In this document: positions 8,640-18,429 of the stretch, piece by piece
Numbering within the stretch: the stretch's first letter is position 1
Layout of the letters: every line of letters begins with the position of its first letter
Assembly (NCBI GenBank): GCA_018823175.1
Contig: JAHJIY010000013.1
Location: 1-64,000, forward strand
Length of the DNA: 64,000 bases
From: Pseudomonadota bacterium
Lineage (GTDB): Bacteria; Desulfobacterota; Desulfobulbia; Desulfobulbales; JAHJIY01
Direction of reading: 5' to 3'
Notes under the pieces: model-generated
The model's database searches: none
Seen by the model: the letters and a program-made list of their open reading frames with translations, nothing else
What the model was told of the DNA's origin: nothing
Made by a program: the position numbers and the translations under genes

Positions 8640-10331
8640 CTACTTCGCTTCGCCGGAAACTTTGTATACTTTACCCTTCCAGACAAAATCGTCCCGCTGT
8701 CTTTCCGCCAGAACGTTGCGGGAATACTCCTCGACCAGGCCGGACTCAACCATCAGATCACATAAATTCCCATCCAGATGACCATCTTTCACCATAAACT
8801 CGAGAATCCGCATCGACTCGGATAACAGCTTACCTTTTTTATAAGGGCGGTCGGCGGCAGTCAACGCCTCAAAAACATCGGCAATGGCAAGCATCCTCGC
8901 TGCAGCGGGAATTTCTTCGCCGGCAAAACCCCGGGGATAACCGCTGCCATCTAGCTTTTCGTGATGCATCCCGGCGTAACGGGGAACATTTGACAGTTTT
9001 CTTGGGAAAGGCAGTGTTTCCAGCATCTTGATAGTAACACTAACATGATTGTTGATAATGCTGCGTTCCGAGGCAGTCAAAGTCCCTTTCCGGATGATAA
9101 GGTTATTTAATTCATCACTGTCCAGCAACGAGATCTTTTTATCACCGACCTCAAGGGCAATGCTGGAAAGCTCCATCAACCGTTCAATACTTTCCTCATC
9201 CATAAACTCACTGCCGAAATTAACCTTTTCCAGAAACTCCATGTCCCTATCAAGCACCATGGTCTCTGTTGCCGGCCTCTCGCATTGATCAGCCTCCTGA
9301 GCTAAACAGGATTGCAACCGGCGAATCTCAGCGTCTTTTTTCAATATCTCAATCCGGCAACGCAGCAACTCAATACGGTCAAAGATGGTCTGCAGTTTGG
9401 TTGCCTTATCCACCACATACTCGGGGGTCGTAATCTTACCCACATCATGCATCCAGGCCGCCATCTTAATCTCGGTCAATTCATCGGAATTAAAATGGAC
9501 CCCGGCAAACTCCCCTTCTTCCACCCCATCCACAACAGAGGCAAGTTTTTCGGTCAACTCCGCCACCCTTTGGACATGTCCTGCGGTATAAGGAGACTTT
9601 TCGTCAATGGCGGCCGCGATTACCCGCAAAAAGGCATCCAGCAGATTCTCCAACCCTTTGACCAGCCGCATATTGGTGATCGCGATCGCCGCCTGGGAAG
9701 CCAGACTGGTGGTATCGGTTATATCCTGCTCAGGAAAACTTACAACTTCTCCAGTTTTAAGGTCCTTGGCATTAAGCAGCTGAAGCACACCAATAACCTC
9801 ATCCTCATGGTCGCGCATGGGAATTAACAACATCGACTTTGAACGATAGCCGGTCGTTTTGTCAAAATCCTTGGTCCCCTGAAAATCAAACCCTTCGGCG
9901 TTATAAACATCGGCGATATTAATTGCCTTGCCAACCAAAGCGCAATGGGCCGAAACATTACGATGATTCTCCTTGCCGTCTGCCATTTGCAAGGGGATTT
10001 TAGGCCAGCTGATCTGCTGGCCAGACCCTCCCATTCTAACGTTGAGTGAATCATTCTGGATGATCATGAATTCGAGGGCTTCCTCATCCTCACTTTTGAT
10101 ATAAAGGGTTCCGCCATCGGCGTTGGTGAAACGCCGAGCCTCGCTGATGATCATCTCAAGCAGGCGATCGAGTTTTTTTTCGGCCGACAGGGCCATCCCG
10201 ATCTTTACCAGCTCATGAATCCGATCCACCTGGTCTTCGGCAAAACTGCGAATCTCCGCAACCACATCTTCCGGCAGTTTATTGATCGGCGGCGTGTTAT
10301 GCAGCCATTCTTCAAAAGGACTTTCGATCAT
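8640..10331 (-). CDS. GAF / HD-GYP domain protein (putative c-di-GMP phosphodiesterase)
   Basis: 563 residues. An N-terminal helical segment is followed by a GAF-like sensor domain (about 50-220), then an HD-GYP domain with HDVGK near 295 and HHEKLDGSGYP near 453. HD-GYP enzymes hydrolyse cyclic di-GMP with a di- or tri-metal site, and the key motifs are present. About 155 residues separate the HD and GYP motifs, roughly 100 more than usual; the extra part is charged and contains Leu/Glu-rich helices. A good ribosome site (GGGAGG, spacing 9) precedes the ATG at 10331. The gene is monocistronic and convergent with the glucan operon. Two PilZ proteins further on are possible partners in c-di-GMP signalling. 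Confidence 0.88.
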   Translation of the reverse strand: MIESPFEEWLHNTPPINKLPEDVVAEIRSFAEDQVDRIHELVKIGMALSAEKKLDRLLEMIISEARRFTNADGGTLYIKSEDEEALEFMIIQNDSLNVRMGGSGQQISWPKIPLQMADGKENHRNVSAHCALVGKAINIADVYNAEGFDFQGTKDFDKTTGYRSKSMLLIPMRDHEDEVIGVLQLLNAKDLKTGEVVSFPEQDITDTTSLASQAAIAITNMRLVKGLENLLDAFLRVIAAAIDEKSPYTAGHVQRVAELTEKLASVVDGVEEGEFAGVHFNSDELTEIKMAAWMHDVGKITTPEYVVDKATKLQTIFDRIELLRCRIEILKKDAEIRRLQSCLAQEADQCERPATETMVLDRDMEFLEKVNFGSEFMDEESIERLMELSSIALEVGDKKISLLDSDELNNLIIRKGTLTASERSIINNHVSVTIKMLETLPFPRKLSNVPRYAGMHHEKLDGSGYPRGFAGEEIPAAARMLAIADVFEALTAADRPYKKGKLLSESMRILEFMVKDGHLDGNLCDLMVESGLVEEYSRNVLAERQRDDFVWKGKVYKVSGEAK

Positions 10332-10534
10332 TAACTTTTCCTCCCAATATCTTCCCGGGAAACAACCTTATATGTTTTTGTTTATATATTTGATACTATC
10401 CGATTAGTATTTATTTTTGCCAGTTAATTCAAAAGCTATATGTTGATAAATTTGTCCTTTTTTATCCCGTAATAATATATCATACATTCAGATCACCGTC
10501 TCACACCCATTCATCAATAGAGATCAAACAATCC

Positions 10535-11185
10535 ATGAAAGCAAAAATAACCATTTTTTTATTTATCATTACGAATTGTTACATCCAATCTTGGGCCGCT
10601 GACAAAATTATTATTATCGATAATTTCAAAAACGGGATCAGCGCCAACTGGGAAGAAAAATCGTTTTCCGGGAAGACAAAATACTCTCTTGATACTGAGC
10701 AAGACAGATCCTGCATCAAAGCGGTTAGCAAGGGAACCGCTTCCGGCCTGTTTTATAAAATTGACTTCGATCCAGAACAGTATCCGATTATAACCTGGAG
10801 CTGGAAGGTAGAAAATATTCTGGCAAAAGGTGACGCCAAAACCAAAGAAGGCGACGACTACGCAGCAAGAATCTATGTTGTATTCCCATCCTTTTTCTTC
10901 TGGAAAACCAGGGCCATCAACTATATCTGGGCCAACAAATTGCCCAAGGAAACCTCTGTTCCCAATGCCTACACCTCAAATGCCATGATGATTGCCGTTG
11001 AAAGCGGACCCGAACTTACCGGGCAATGGCTGACAGAAACACGAAATATTCACGAGGATTTCAAAAATCTATTCGGTGAAGCCCCTCCCAAAGTTGGCGC
11101 CATCGCGATCATGACCGACACCGATACCACCGGGGAGCTGGCAACCGCCTACTATGGCCCGATAAGTATCAAGGGAATAGATTAA
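10535..11185 (+). CDS. Exported DUF3047 family protein
   Basis: 216 residues with an N-terminal signal peptide (MKAKITIFLFIITNCYIQSWA, cleavage near 21). The mature part has the features I associate with DUF3047: IIDNF near the start, a central YPIITWSWKV, DDYAARIYVVF, and C-terminal AIAIMTDTDTTG. Its function is unknown; it is presumably periplasmic. It stands divergent from the HD-GYP gene. The intergenic AT-rich stretch holds a plausible promoter (TTGTCC, 18 bp, TATATC) but nothing decisive. The gene is not obviously co-transcribed with the SH3 gene, which has its own promoter. Confidence 0.75.
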   Translation: MKAKITIFLFIITNCYIQSWAADKIIIIDNFKNGISANWEEKSFSGKTKYSLDTEQDRSCIKAVSKGTASGLFYKIDFDPEQYPIITWSWKVENILAKGDAKTKEGDDYAARIYVVFPSFFFWKTRAINYIWANKLPKETSVPNAYTSNAMMIAVESGPELTGQWLTETRNIHEDFKNLFGEAPPKVGAIAIMTDTDTTGELATAYYGPISIKGID

Positions 11186-11204
11186 TATCAATATTTTGAC
11201 AAAA

Positions 11205-11233
11205 TTGACTTACCCCAACGATAATGCTATCTT
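11205..11233 (+). promoter_or_regulatory. Sigma-70-type promoter before the SH3 protein gene
   Basis: TTGACT (11205-11210), a 17-bp spacer and TATCTT (11228-11233), with an extended -10 TG at 11225-11226. A second TTGACA lies at 11196. The promoter sits about 45 bp upstream of the ATG at 11279. Confidence 0.55.
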
Positions 11234-11278
11234 ATGAATACTTTCACCCTGAAAAATCCGTAACATCCGGGAGGATCA

Positions 11279-11749
11279 ATGAACATGCCGCGTACCAGCA
11301 GAAACTGTCTAGTCACAGTTTTAATATCTCTTTTAATACTTACCCTTACCTCGTCCCCCGCATTCTCGGCTGAATATTTCAGTATCAAAAACGACGGGGT
11401 CAACATCCGCTCAGGTCCTTCCACTACAGCGGAAATACTTTGGGAATTATTTAAAGACTTTCCGGTCAAAGTTCTCCAGAAAAAGGGGGATTGGTCCCAG
11501 ATCCAGGATTTTGAAGGTGACACGGGCTGGATTTACAGCCCCCTTCTTTCCTCGGAAAAAACCGCCATCGTCAACACCCAAAAAGCCTACATGCGCATCG
11601 GCCCGGGAGAAAACTATGAACCGCTGGCCACCGTGAAATACGGGGTCGTATTCACGATGATCGGGAAAGAGGGAGAATGGACCCAACTGCTGCATAATGA
11701 CGGGACCAGTGGCTGGATGCATGAAAGTTTACTCTGGCCCAAATACTGA
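11279..11749 (+). CDS. Exported protein with two bacterial SH3 domains
   Basis: 156 residues. A signal peptide (about 1-30, ending SSPAFSA) is followed by two SH3b repeats: VNIRSGPSTTAEILWEL...GWIYSPLL and AYMRIGPGENYEPLATV...GWMHESLL. Such domains bind cell-wall peptides or act as protein-interaction modules in the periplasm. The ribosome site GGGAGG sits 5 nt before the ATG; a second ATG two codons later is possible. A TTGACT/TATCTT promoter lies upstream, so this is probably a single-gene unit convergent with the helicase gene. Confidence 0.85.
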   Translation: MNMPRTSRNCLVTVLISLLILTLTSSPAFSAEYFSIKNDGVNIRSGPSTTAEILWELFKDFPVKVLQKKGDWSQIQDFEGDTGWIYSPLLSSEKTAIVNTQKAYMRIGPGENYEPLATVKYGVVFTMIGKEGEWTQLLHNDGTSGWMHESLLWPKY

Positions 11750-11824
11750 TTTTTGTAGAATCCAACCATGCCAAGCGGAGACGAGCATGATTTCCCCTGC
11801 GGCAACGCCCCTTTCACCGCATTT

Positions 11825-14755
11825 TCATTTTTGCTCTTCCGTCCCAAAATCAACCGGACACCGGACCAGACTTCCCGCTTTATTTTTAAAAATCAGAAAC
11901 CGGTTTTCAACTCCAAACAGATAGAGGTCTCTGGTTACCTTTACATCCTGACGACAATAGTCGATTATTTTATCAATCCTTCCCTCCTTGTACCATTTAA
12001 GGGCCATCAGACCATCGGCCGATTTTTTTACCCCCAAAGTATGCTCAGCCAGCCGATCCAAACTCAGCCGATAACCAAGCCGGTTCTTAACCTCTTCCAG
12101 AAGATCAAGGGTCGGTAAACCGGCCAGATTAAAATCGGTATAAGCTGACAGAACCTTATTATCGAACCGTTTATTATTGAACCCCACAATCAGATCCAGC
12201 TTCTGCAAATGGGCAACCAGCTCAGCCATTTCCCCTTCCCGAAAGACCAGATACTGATCAAGCATCGAATCATAAAGCACCGCTACACTTATCCCCATTA
12301 ATTCGGCCCGGTGCCAGCCGCCAACCTCCTCGGCCGATCTCTTGGTTTCCAGATCAAAGACCCCATAGCGTCTGGTAATCTCGGGCAACGCCAGGGGCGC
12401 CGGGACCGGCGCCATCTCTTTTCCCTCAATACCAACCCCTTCGGTTACCGTCTCAAATTTTCGTGTTTGGCCGCCCTTCAGCAATCCCGCCAGGACCTGA
12501 CGGGCCGCCTCCTTGTCAATCGGTCGATTACCGGAACCGCATTTAGGCGAGTGCACACAAGAGGGACACCCTGTTTCACAGGCGCAGGAAGTGATACTCT
12601 GTAAACCGGCCGCCAGCAGTTCCTCAACCTTTCTGAAGGCCAGCCGAGTCAAACCTACCCCTCCCGGATGACCGTCATAGATAAAAACCGCCGCCCCTTT
12701 AAGCTCAGGATGAAAGGGGTAAGCGATCCCGCCCACATCATTGCGGTCGCATAAAACCAGGAGCGGGAAAATACCGATCAGGGCATGCTCCATCGCATGA
12801 ATTCCGCCCATAAAATGAACTTGCCTCTTTTCAAGATCTTGCTGTAAAGAGGCAGGAATCTCAATCCAGAGCCCTTCCGTCTCAAAGACAGAAGGAGGCA
12901 GATCAAGACTTTCACTGTTGATCAATTGATGACCGCTAACCAACCGCCGCTGAAAACCGGTAACCGTGTCCGTCACCTTCAGGCGGCCGAAAGCAACATT
13001 AAAATCATATCGGGGATCAAGCGAACTACAGCGCACCCGCTCAAAGGTCTGCAGGATTTCCGTCTCTTTATTTGCCAGGGGCCTGGTGAAATAGTTGACA
13101 TCTTTCCGGGCCACGAAGACCAGCCGGTCTTCCAGATCCAGATCATTTACCAGCCAGGTTTCCCCTCGATGCAGATAAACGGCGCCGGGATGACATTCCT
13201 TGAAACAGCGAATACCGTCGACCTGCCCGAGTTGTCGATTATCGGCACCCGCCACCCTGATCACAAACGATTGACCACTGCCCCTTAAATCCACCTGCCG
13301 ATGCGGATACTTGCGCCCAGAAAACCAAACCTTGCCGTCATTCCCCTGCAGTAATTCCCCAGTTTCCGCCAATTGGGCCATCACCGCCCGGGCATCCACC
13401 GAGTTGATCATCGGCTCATCATCCCGCAGCGGCGCTTCAGCGGCGGCGCACAACAGATGGCGCTTCATGATCTCATGATTATCGGGATTAAGGACCGCCG
13501 ACTCGACAGTCCGCTCAAAAAAATCTTTGGGGTTGCGCATGAAATGCTGGTCCAGGGCATCTTCCTGCCCAATCAGCACGATCAGGGAATCTTTCTGCCG
13601 ACGACCTACCCGGCCCGAACGTTGCCAGGTGGCCATCACCGTCCCCGGATACCCCACCAGAATACAGATATCCAGCGCCCCGATATCAATCCCCAGTTCC
13701 AGAGCGCTAGTTGAGATAATCCCCAACAGTTCACCGCTAGACATTTTCTCTTCAATTTCACGGCGTTCTTCCGGCATGAAACCGGCCCGATAGGAGGTAA
13801 GTTTACTTTTCATTTCCCCCAGGCGGTCCCTGGTCCAGACGTAGATAAGTTCGGTCATCTTGCGGGACTGGGTATATACGATGGTGCGCAACCCACGCTT
13901 GAGGGCCGCTTCCAGCAGCTGGCTTGCGGCATATCCGGCGCTGTCGTGGGGATTTAAAAAGACAAAATGGCGCTCCCCCCGAGGCGCTCCCGCCTTGTCA
14001 ACCACTACAGCCGAAACCCCGAGCAGATCTCTGGCCAATTCCGCCGGATTACCAATCGTGGCAGAAGAAAGAACAAACTGCGGGTCAGCGCCATACCGCA
14101 GGCAAATGCGACGCAACCGCCGCATCACCCAGGCCATGTGACTACCGAACACCCCCCGATAGGTATGGACCTCATCAATAATTACATGGGTGAGTCCGGC
14201 CCACAGGCCACTCCAGGAATCGTGGTAGCCGAGCATCGAAAGATGCAGCATATCGGGGTTGGTAATCAGAATATCCGGGAGATTTTCCCTTATTTTCTTG
14301 CGGCGGTAACTTGAGGTATCACCATCACAGATCGCGGCCGAAGGACGCATTAATTCAGGCAGCCCGGCGGCCAGGGTCTCAATAGCCCGCAACTGGTCTT
14401 GGGCCAGGGCCTTTAAAGGAAAAAGATAAAGGGCGCGCCCTGGTCCGCTGTTAATCAATTTTTCAAAAACCGGCAGGTTATAGATCAGGCTCTTGCCGCT
14501 GGCCGTGGGCGTGGCGACAATAACATTTTGCCCCTGCCGGACAAGATCAATCGCCTCCTGCTGGTGACGGTAAAGACGGCCGAGTCCCTGCTCGACCAAA
14601 ACTTTTCCAAGCTCAGGCGGCACCGGGGTTTGCAACCGGCCATAATCGGCCGCACAGCCCTGCAACTCCTCATGATGGACCACCTGCGGCCCAAAACGGG
14701 GCGAGGCCTTCAGGGAGGATATATATTCTTTTATATTAGCCTGATCCTTCGCCAT
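11825..14755 (-). CDS. MrfA-like DExH helicase fused to an MrfB/YprB-like exonuclease
   Basis: About 976 residues. The N-terminal superfamily 2 helicase has TPTASGKS (Walker A, near residue 85), IIDEVH (motif II), SAT (III) and QRSGRVGR (VI). A DUF1998-type metal-binding Cys cluster follows (CACETGCPSCVHSPKC), as in Hrq1/MrfA helicases. The last ~170 residues are a DnaQ-like 3'-5' exonuclease: FDLETK (first D and E), VGFNNKRFDN and YCRQDV. In Bacillus these are separate proteins (MrfA/YprA and MrfB/YprB) repairing mitomycin C lesions. Here they form one chain. The ATG at 14755 (AGG 6 nt upstream) is preferred over an in-frame TTG at 14773. A role in crosslink or bulky-adduct repair is inferred from the family. 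Confidence 0.88.
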   Translation of the reverse strand: MAKDQANIKEYISSLKASPRFGPQVVHHEELQGCAADYGRLQTPVPPELGKVLVEQGLGRLYRHQQEAIDLVRQGQNVIVATPTASGKSLIYNLPVFEKLINSGPGRALYLFPLKALAQDQLRAIETLAAGLPELMRPSAAICDGDTSSYRRKKIRENLPDILITNPDMLHLSMLGYHDSWSGLWAGLTHVIIDEVHTYRGVFGSHMAWVMRRLRRICLRYGADPQFVLSSATIGNPAELARDLLGVSAVVVDKAGAPRGERHFVFLNPHDSAGYAASQLLEAALKRGLRTIVYTQSRKMTELIYVWTRDRLGEMKSKLTSYRAGFMPEERREIEEKMSSGELLGIISTSALELGIDIGALDICILVGYPGTVMATWQRSGRVGRRQKDSLIVLIGQEDALDQHFMRNPKDFFERTVESAVLNPDNHEIMKRHLLCAAAEAPLRDDEPMINSVDARAVMAQLAETGELLQGNDGKVWFSGRKYPHRQVDLRGSGQSFVIRVAGADNRQLGQVDGIRCFKECHPGAVYLHRGETWLVNDLDLEDRLVFVARKDVNYFTRPLANKETEILQTFERVRCSSLDPRYDFNVAFGRLKVTDTVTGFQRRLVSGHQLINSESLDLPPSVFETEGLWIEIPASLQQDLEKRQVHFMGGIHAMEHALIGIFPLLVLCDRNDVGGIAYPFHPELKGAAVFIYDGHPGGVGLTRLAFRKVEELLAAGLQSITSCACETGCPSCVHSPKCGSGNRPIDKEAARQVLAGLLKGGQTRKFETVTEGVGIEGKEMAPVPAPLALPEITRRYGVFDLETKRSAEEVGGWHRAELMGISVAVLYDSMLDQYLVFREGEMAELVAHLQKLDLIVGFNNKRFDNKVLSAYTDFNLAGLPTLDLLEEVKNRLGYRLSLDRLAEHTLGVKKSADGLMALKWYKEGRIDKIIDYCRQDVKVTRDLYLFGVENRFLIFKNKAGSLVRCPVDFGTEEQK

Positions 14756-15031
14756 ATTTACCTGTAAATCCAACCTGTTTCAGAAAACAAACAATTTATG
14801 GCCTGTTACATCGCTGAAAGAACAAACCATGATTTATCATCACCTTTTGTTAACCGCAAAGACCACGAGACACAAAGATTATTTTTTATCTTCGGGCAAC
14901 TTGTGCCCTGATCATGAAAAACGAGTTGACCCGGAGCCGGGAAACAACTAAAAATAGCACATTTACATGCCGAAATACATTCCTGGTCAAAACCAGATAA
15001 AAATCGCGAGAAATAAAAAGAGGAAATTCCA

Positions 15032-16714
15032 ATGACCTCCATTGCTACCCTGGGCCCGGAAGGATCACCTGCCTGGCAGGCCGCTCGTCTTTACCGGCCG
15101 GCCGCCACCATCAATCTTTACCCGAACATCAACGCGGTAATCAGCGCCTTTGAGCAAAAGGAGGCTGATTACGCGATCATCCCGGTCTACAACACGCGCG
15201 AGGGAGAGATCAAAGAATACTTCCACACCATGGAAAATCTGGCCCGGGGCTTCTGGGTCGACAACATTGTTCTCCCGATCCACCTCTCGCTCGGGACCTT
15301 TGGCGACGGCAAAAATCTGACCATGATAGTTGGTGATCTACAAATCCTGAAACAATGCGAGGAGTTCATCGCCAGACATTTTGGCGGGATTGGCCTGCTG
15401 TCGGTCCAGGATATTGAGCAAAGCATCACGGAGATCAAAAATGCCAACCGGACCGATCAGGCGATAATCGGGCCTGAGGATATGCTCAAACGGCACGGTC
15501 TTACGATCATCGAAAAAGAGGTGGCCTCCCATAACCGGACCAGATTTGCCGTCCTGGGCGCCGAAAAATCAAAATCATCCGGTTATGACGCAACCGCCCT
15601 GATCACCACTCCTCTGCGAGACAGAGTCGGACTGCTGTTCGATACCCTGGGCGAATTCACCAAACGGGGGATCAACCTTCTTGACCTGCGCTCTGAAACA
15701 GACATCAAGAGCCAGCGGATGCAATTCTACATCGAGGCCGAAGGTCATATGCAGGATGACGCCATGCGGCAGGCCCTGGCCAATATCGAATCAAATGTGA
15801 TCCAGGAACCGGGCACTATCAAGATCCTTGGCAGTTACCCGCGGGTAGATATGAGGGCTAAGATCATCCAGACCGCCGGCTTCATCGGCTCCGGGGAGAT
15901 GAGCAAATGGTTCACCAAAAAACTTGAAAACGAAAGCTACAAAACAATCATTACCGGCCGTAGCAGCAAAATAAGCTCGGAAGAAATGATCAAACAGGTT
16001 GAGATCGTCTTAATCTGCGTGCCGATCAGCGTCACCGCCGACACCATTCGGCAATACGGCCCCTTGCTCAAAGACGGGCAAGCCCTGATCATCCTGGCGG
16101 GCGAGGCCGAAAACTCCCTTAATACCGCCCTTGCCTGTTGCCGGCCCGGCGTTGAAATAATGCTGGTCCATAATTTATGGGGACCGCAGGCGATCAACAT
16201 GAAGGACAAAAACGCCTCAGTCGTCCGCACCTCAAGAAGCGGCGCCCTTTGCAGTGAGTTCGAGTCTTTTCTCTACAAACACGGGGCCAAGATCAGCCAC
16301 GACACGCCATGGGAACACGATCTCATGATGGGTGTCGGCCAGAAACTGCCGACCGTGATCTCCACGGCCATGGCGATGGCCATGCAAGAAAACAAGATTA
16401 AACCAGAAGATATCGGCAGCCATTCCACCCTGACTTCCCTTTACGGGATTCTGGCCATGTGCCGACTGCACTCGCAAAACGCCAGAACCTATGCCGAGAT
16501 CATGGCCTCCAAAGGCGAAGGCCGGAAAATCGTAAGGGATTTTTCCAAAAACCTGTTGATCCTTCTGGAAATGGCGGAAAACGAAAAAATCACCGAGCTT
16601 TGCGAAATCATCGATCGAAACCGCAAATATCTTACTGAAGAATTTCTCAACGCAAGAATGCGACAAGCCCTGGCCGTAGATGAAACCCTGGGCAAGGCGA
16701 TCCTGAGCAAATAA
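15032..16714 (+). CDS. Prephenate dehydratase-like / ACT / prephenate dehydrogenase-like fusion
   Basis: 560 residues. The N-terminal ~170 residues resemble prephenate dehydratase: ATLGPEGSPAW, VPVYNTREG, and the conserved HNRTRFAVL. An ACT regulatory domain follows (DRVGLLFDTLGEFTKRGINLLDLRSE). The C-terminal half is a TyrA-type NAD(P)-binding domain (TAGFIGSGEMS, VLICVPIS, LVHNLWGPQ). This would place the steps to phenylpyruvate and 4-hydroxyphenylpyruvate on one polypeptide. There are substitutions: the usual PxENS becomes PVYNT and the usual HPMFGP becomes HNLWGP, so one or both activities may be altered. No chorismate mutase domain is visible. Good ribosome site (AGAGGAA). It ends 4 bp before the DUF445 gene, so the two are probably co-transcribed. 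Confidence 0.82.
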   Translation: MTSIATLGPEGSPAWQAARLYRPAATINLYPNINAVISAFEQKEADYAIIPVYNTREGEIKEYFHTMENLARGFWVDNIVLPIHLSLGTFGDGKNLTMIVGDLQILKQCEEFIARHFGGIGLLSVQDIEQSITEIKNANRTDQAIIGPEDMLKRHGLTIIEKEVASHNRTRFAVLGAEKSKSSGYDATALITTPLRDRVGLLFDTLGEFTKRGINLLDLRSETDIKSQRMQFYIEAEGHMQDDAMRQALANIESNVIQEPGTIKILGSYPRVDMRAKIIQTAGFIGSGEMSKWFTKKLENESYKTIITGRSSKISSEEMIKQVEIVLICVPISVTADTIRQYGPLLKDGQALIILAGEAENSLNTALACCRPGVEIMLVHNLWGPQAINMKDKNASVVRTSRSGALCSEFESFLYKHGAKISHDTPWEHDLMMGVGQKLPTVISTAMAMAMQENKIKPEDIGSHSTLTSLYGILAMCRLHSQNARTYAEIMASKGEGRKIVRDFSKNLLILLEMAENEKITELCEIIDRNRKYLTEEFLNARMRQALAVDETLGKAILSK

Positions 16715-16718
16715 TTTA

Positions 16719-18311
16719 ATGACCAATCCCCTAACTTTTCTGGCCCCACCCCTGGTTGGCGCTTTTATCGGGTACATGACCAACTACGTCGCCATCCGGA
16801 TGTTATTCCGCCCCTTGAAACCATGGCGATTGTTCGGGATCCGGGTCCCGATGACGCCGGGCGTCATTCCCGGCAAACGCCATGAGCTTGCGATCAACAT
16901 CGGTGAAATGGTCGGAGAGCACCTGCTCACCAGCAAAGACATCAAAAAGGCCCTGGGCCGGGAAAGTTTCAACCTGGAACTGAAAGAACTGATCAACGGC
17001 CGGGTGACAGATATTCTGCATAAGGATTTAGGACCGATCGCCTCCCTGGTTCCCAAAGAATTTACAAACTATTTCAAGGCCGGGATAAAAATTCTGCGCT
17101 GGCGTTCCCTGAAACATCTGCATAACTTCATCAACAGCGAGGCCTTTGCCGAAAAATTATCAGTCACTATTTCCGCCAGGCTTCAGAACTTTATGGCCCA
17201 GGAGACCGGGGCCCTGCTGCCGGAGGAGACCGCGGCCAGACTTTTTGATTTTCTGGAAAAAACCACGACGAATTTTCTGGCCGGGCCGGCGGTTGAACAA
17301 TGGCTCACCATCTACACCGAAAAGAAAATAAACGAGTTCATCAAAAGCGACCAGACCCTAAGTGACCTCATCCCGCAGAGCTTGACGGAAACGTTACTGG
17401 ACCGGCTGCAGACCGAAACCCCGAGACTGATCGAGAAATTTGCCGCCCTATTGCAGGAACCGGAAATGCGGGACAAAATAACCCACGGAATCTGCCAGGC
17501 AATCAGTCACTTCATCGCCGCCATGGGCCCAATGGCCGCCTTCATCGGCAACTTCATAAACCCCGAAACCATTGAACAAAAAATACGCCAATACCTGCAG
17601 GAGAAAGGCGACGATGTCGCAGACGGACTCTTTGATCAAGCGACCCAGACCAAGATTACCGCAATTATCAGACAAAAAGTGGAAAGCTTGCTGCACACCC
17701 CGGCCTCAACACTTTTGAAAAATCTGGGGTCGGAAAAAGTAGAGCAAACCGCCAAATGGCTCAGTTCCTCAATTGTCGCACTGATCAAAGATCCCAAAAC
17801 TTCTGCCGCCTTGATCAACCTGCTGCGAGAGGCCCTGGCCGGTTGGCAGAAAAGAACCATCGAAGAAACCCTTACCCCTCTCTTCGGCCAAAAAGCCTTG
17901 CACGATGGCCAGGCAAAAATAACCTCCGAAGTAGTCGAAGTAATCCGCTCGCCAATGGTAAAAAGATTAATCGACCAACTGGCCAAGGAACTACTCGAAG
18001 AAAAGATCATGGTACAACCGATCGGTCAACTTTCATCTTTTCTGCCCCATAAAGTTCAGGATAAAATAGACGAATATCTGTTACAATTTATCAAGGACTT
18101 ACTGATACGGGAAGTGCCGGGACTGGTTGACTCTTTGAATATCAAGGAGGTTGTCACCCAAAAAGTAGACTCCCTCGATCTGCTGCGTCTGGAGGGGCTG
18201 CTCCTTGGCATCATGCAGGAGCAGTTCAAATACATCAACCTGTTCGGCGCCTTGCTCGGCTTTATCATCGGCCTGCTCAACCTCATTGTGTTATTCGGTC
18301 CGGGATTTTAA
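16719..18311 (+). CDS. DUF445 family membrane protein
   Basis: 530 residues. The N-terminal hydrophobic helix carries the family signature GAFIGYMTNYVAIRMLFRP, followed by PGVIPGKRHELA. A long helical, charged middle part follows, and there is a C-terminal membrane anchor (LFGALLGFIIGLLNLIVLFG). This matches YheB-like DUF445 proteins, which are membrane-anchored and of unknown biochemical role. It starts 4 bp after the aromatic-pathway fusion gene with only a weak ribosome site, suggesting coupling. Confidence 0.85.
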   Translation: MTNPLTFLAPPLVGAFIGYMTNYVAIRMLFRPLKPWRLFGIRVPMTPGVIPGKRHELAINIGEMVGEHLLTSKDIKKALGRESFNLELKELINGRVTDILHKDLGPIASLVPKEFTNYFKAGIKILRWRSLKHLHNFINSEAFAEKLSVTISARLQNFMAQETGALLPEETAARLFDFLEKTTTNFLAGPAVEQWLTIYTEKKINEFIKSDQTLSDLIPQSLTETLLDRLQTETPRLIEKFAALLQEPEMRDKITHGICQAISHFIAAMGPMAAFIGNFINPETIEQKIRQYLQEKGDDVADGLFDQATQTKITAIIRQKVESLLHTPASTLLKNLGSEKVEQTAKWLSSSIVALIKDPKTSAALINLLREALAGWQKRTIEETLTPLFGQKALHDGQAKITSEVVEVIRSPMVKRLIDQLAKELLEEKIMVQPIGQLSSFLPHKVQDKIDEYLLQFIKDLLIREVPGLVDSLNIKEVVTQKVDSLDLLRLEGLLLGIMQEQFKYINLFGALLGFIIGLLNLIVLFGPGF

Positions 18312-18429
18312 GATAATCTCGACAGACGCAACATATTATTTTCTTCCTTAAAATTAACCAACAGGAAATATTAATTTACGAAATGAAAGACAAGAATCCA
18401 GACAAAAAACAACCATTTTCGGCACAAAC

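Noticed and set aside
9312-9827. Long + strand open frame opposite the HD-GYP gene
   Set aside because: It lies entirely inside a gene with intact GAF and HD-GYP motifs on the other strand; a shadow frame.
14849-14880. CGCAAAGACCACGAGACACAAAG tract as a regulatory site
   Set aside because: It looks like a short degenerate simple repeat, with no symmetry or promoter-like spacing.
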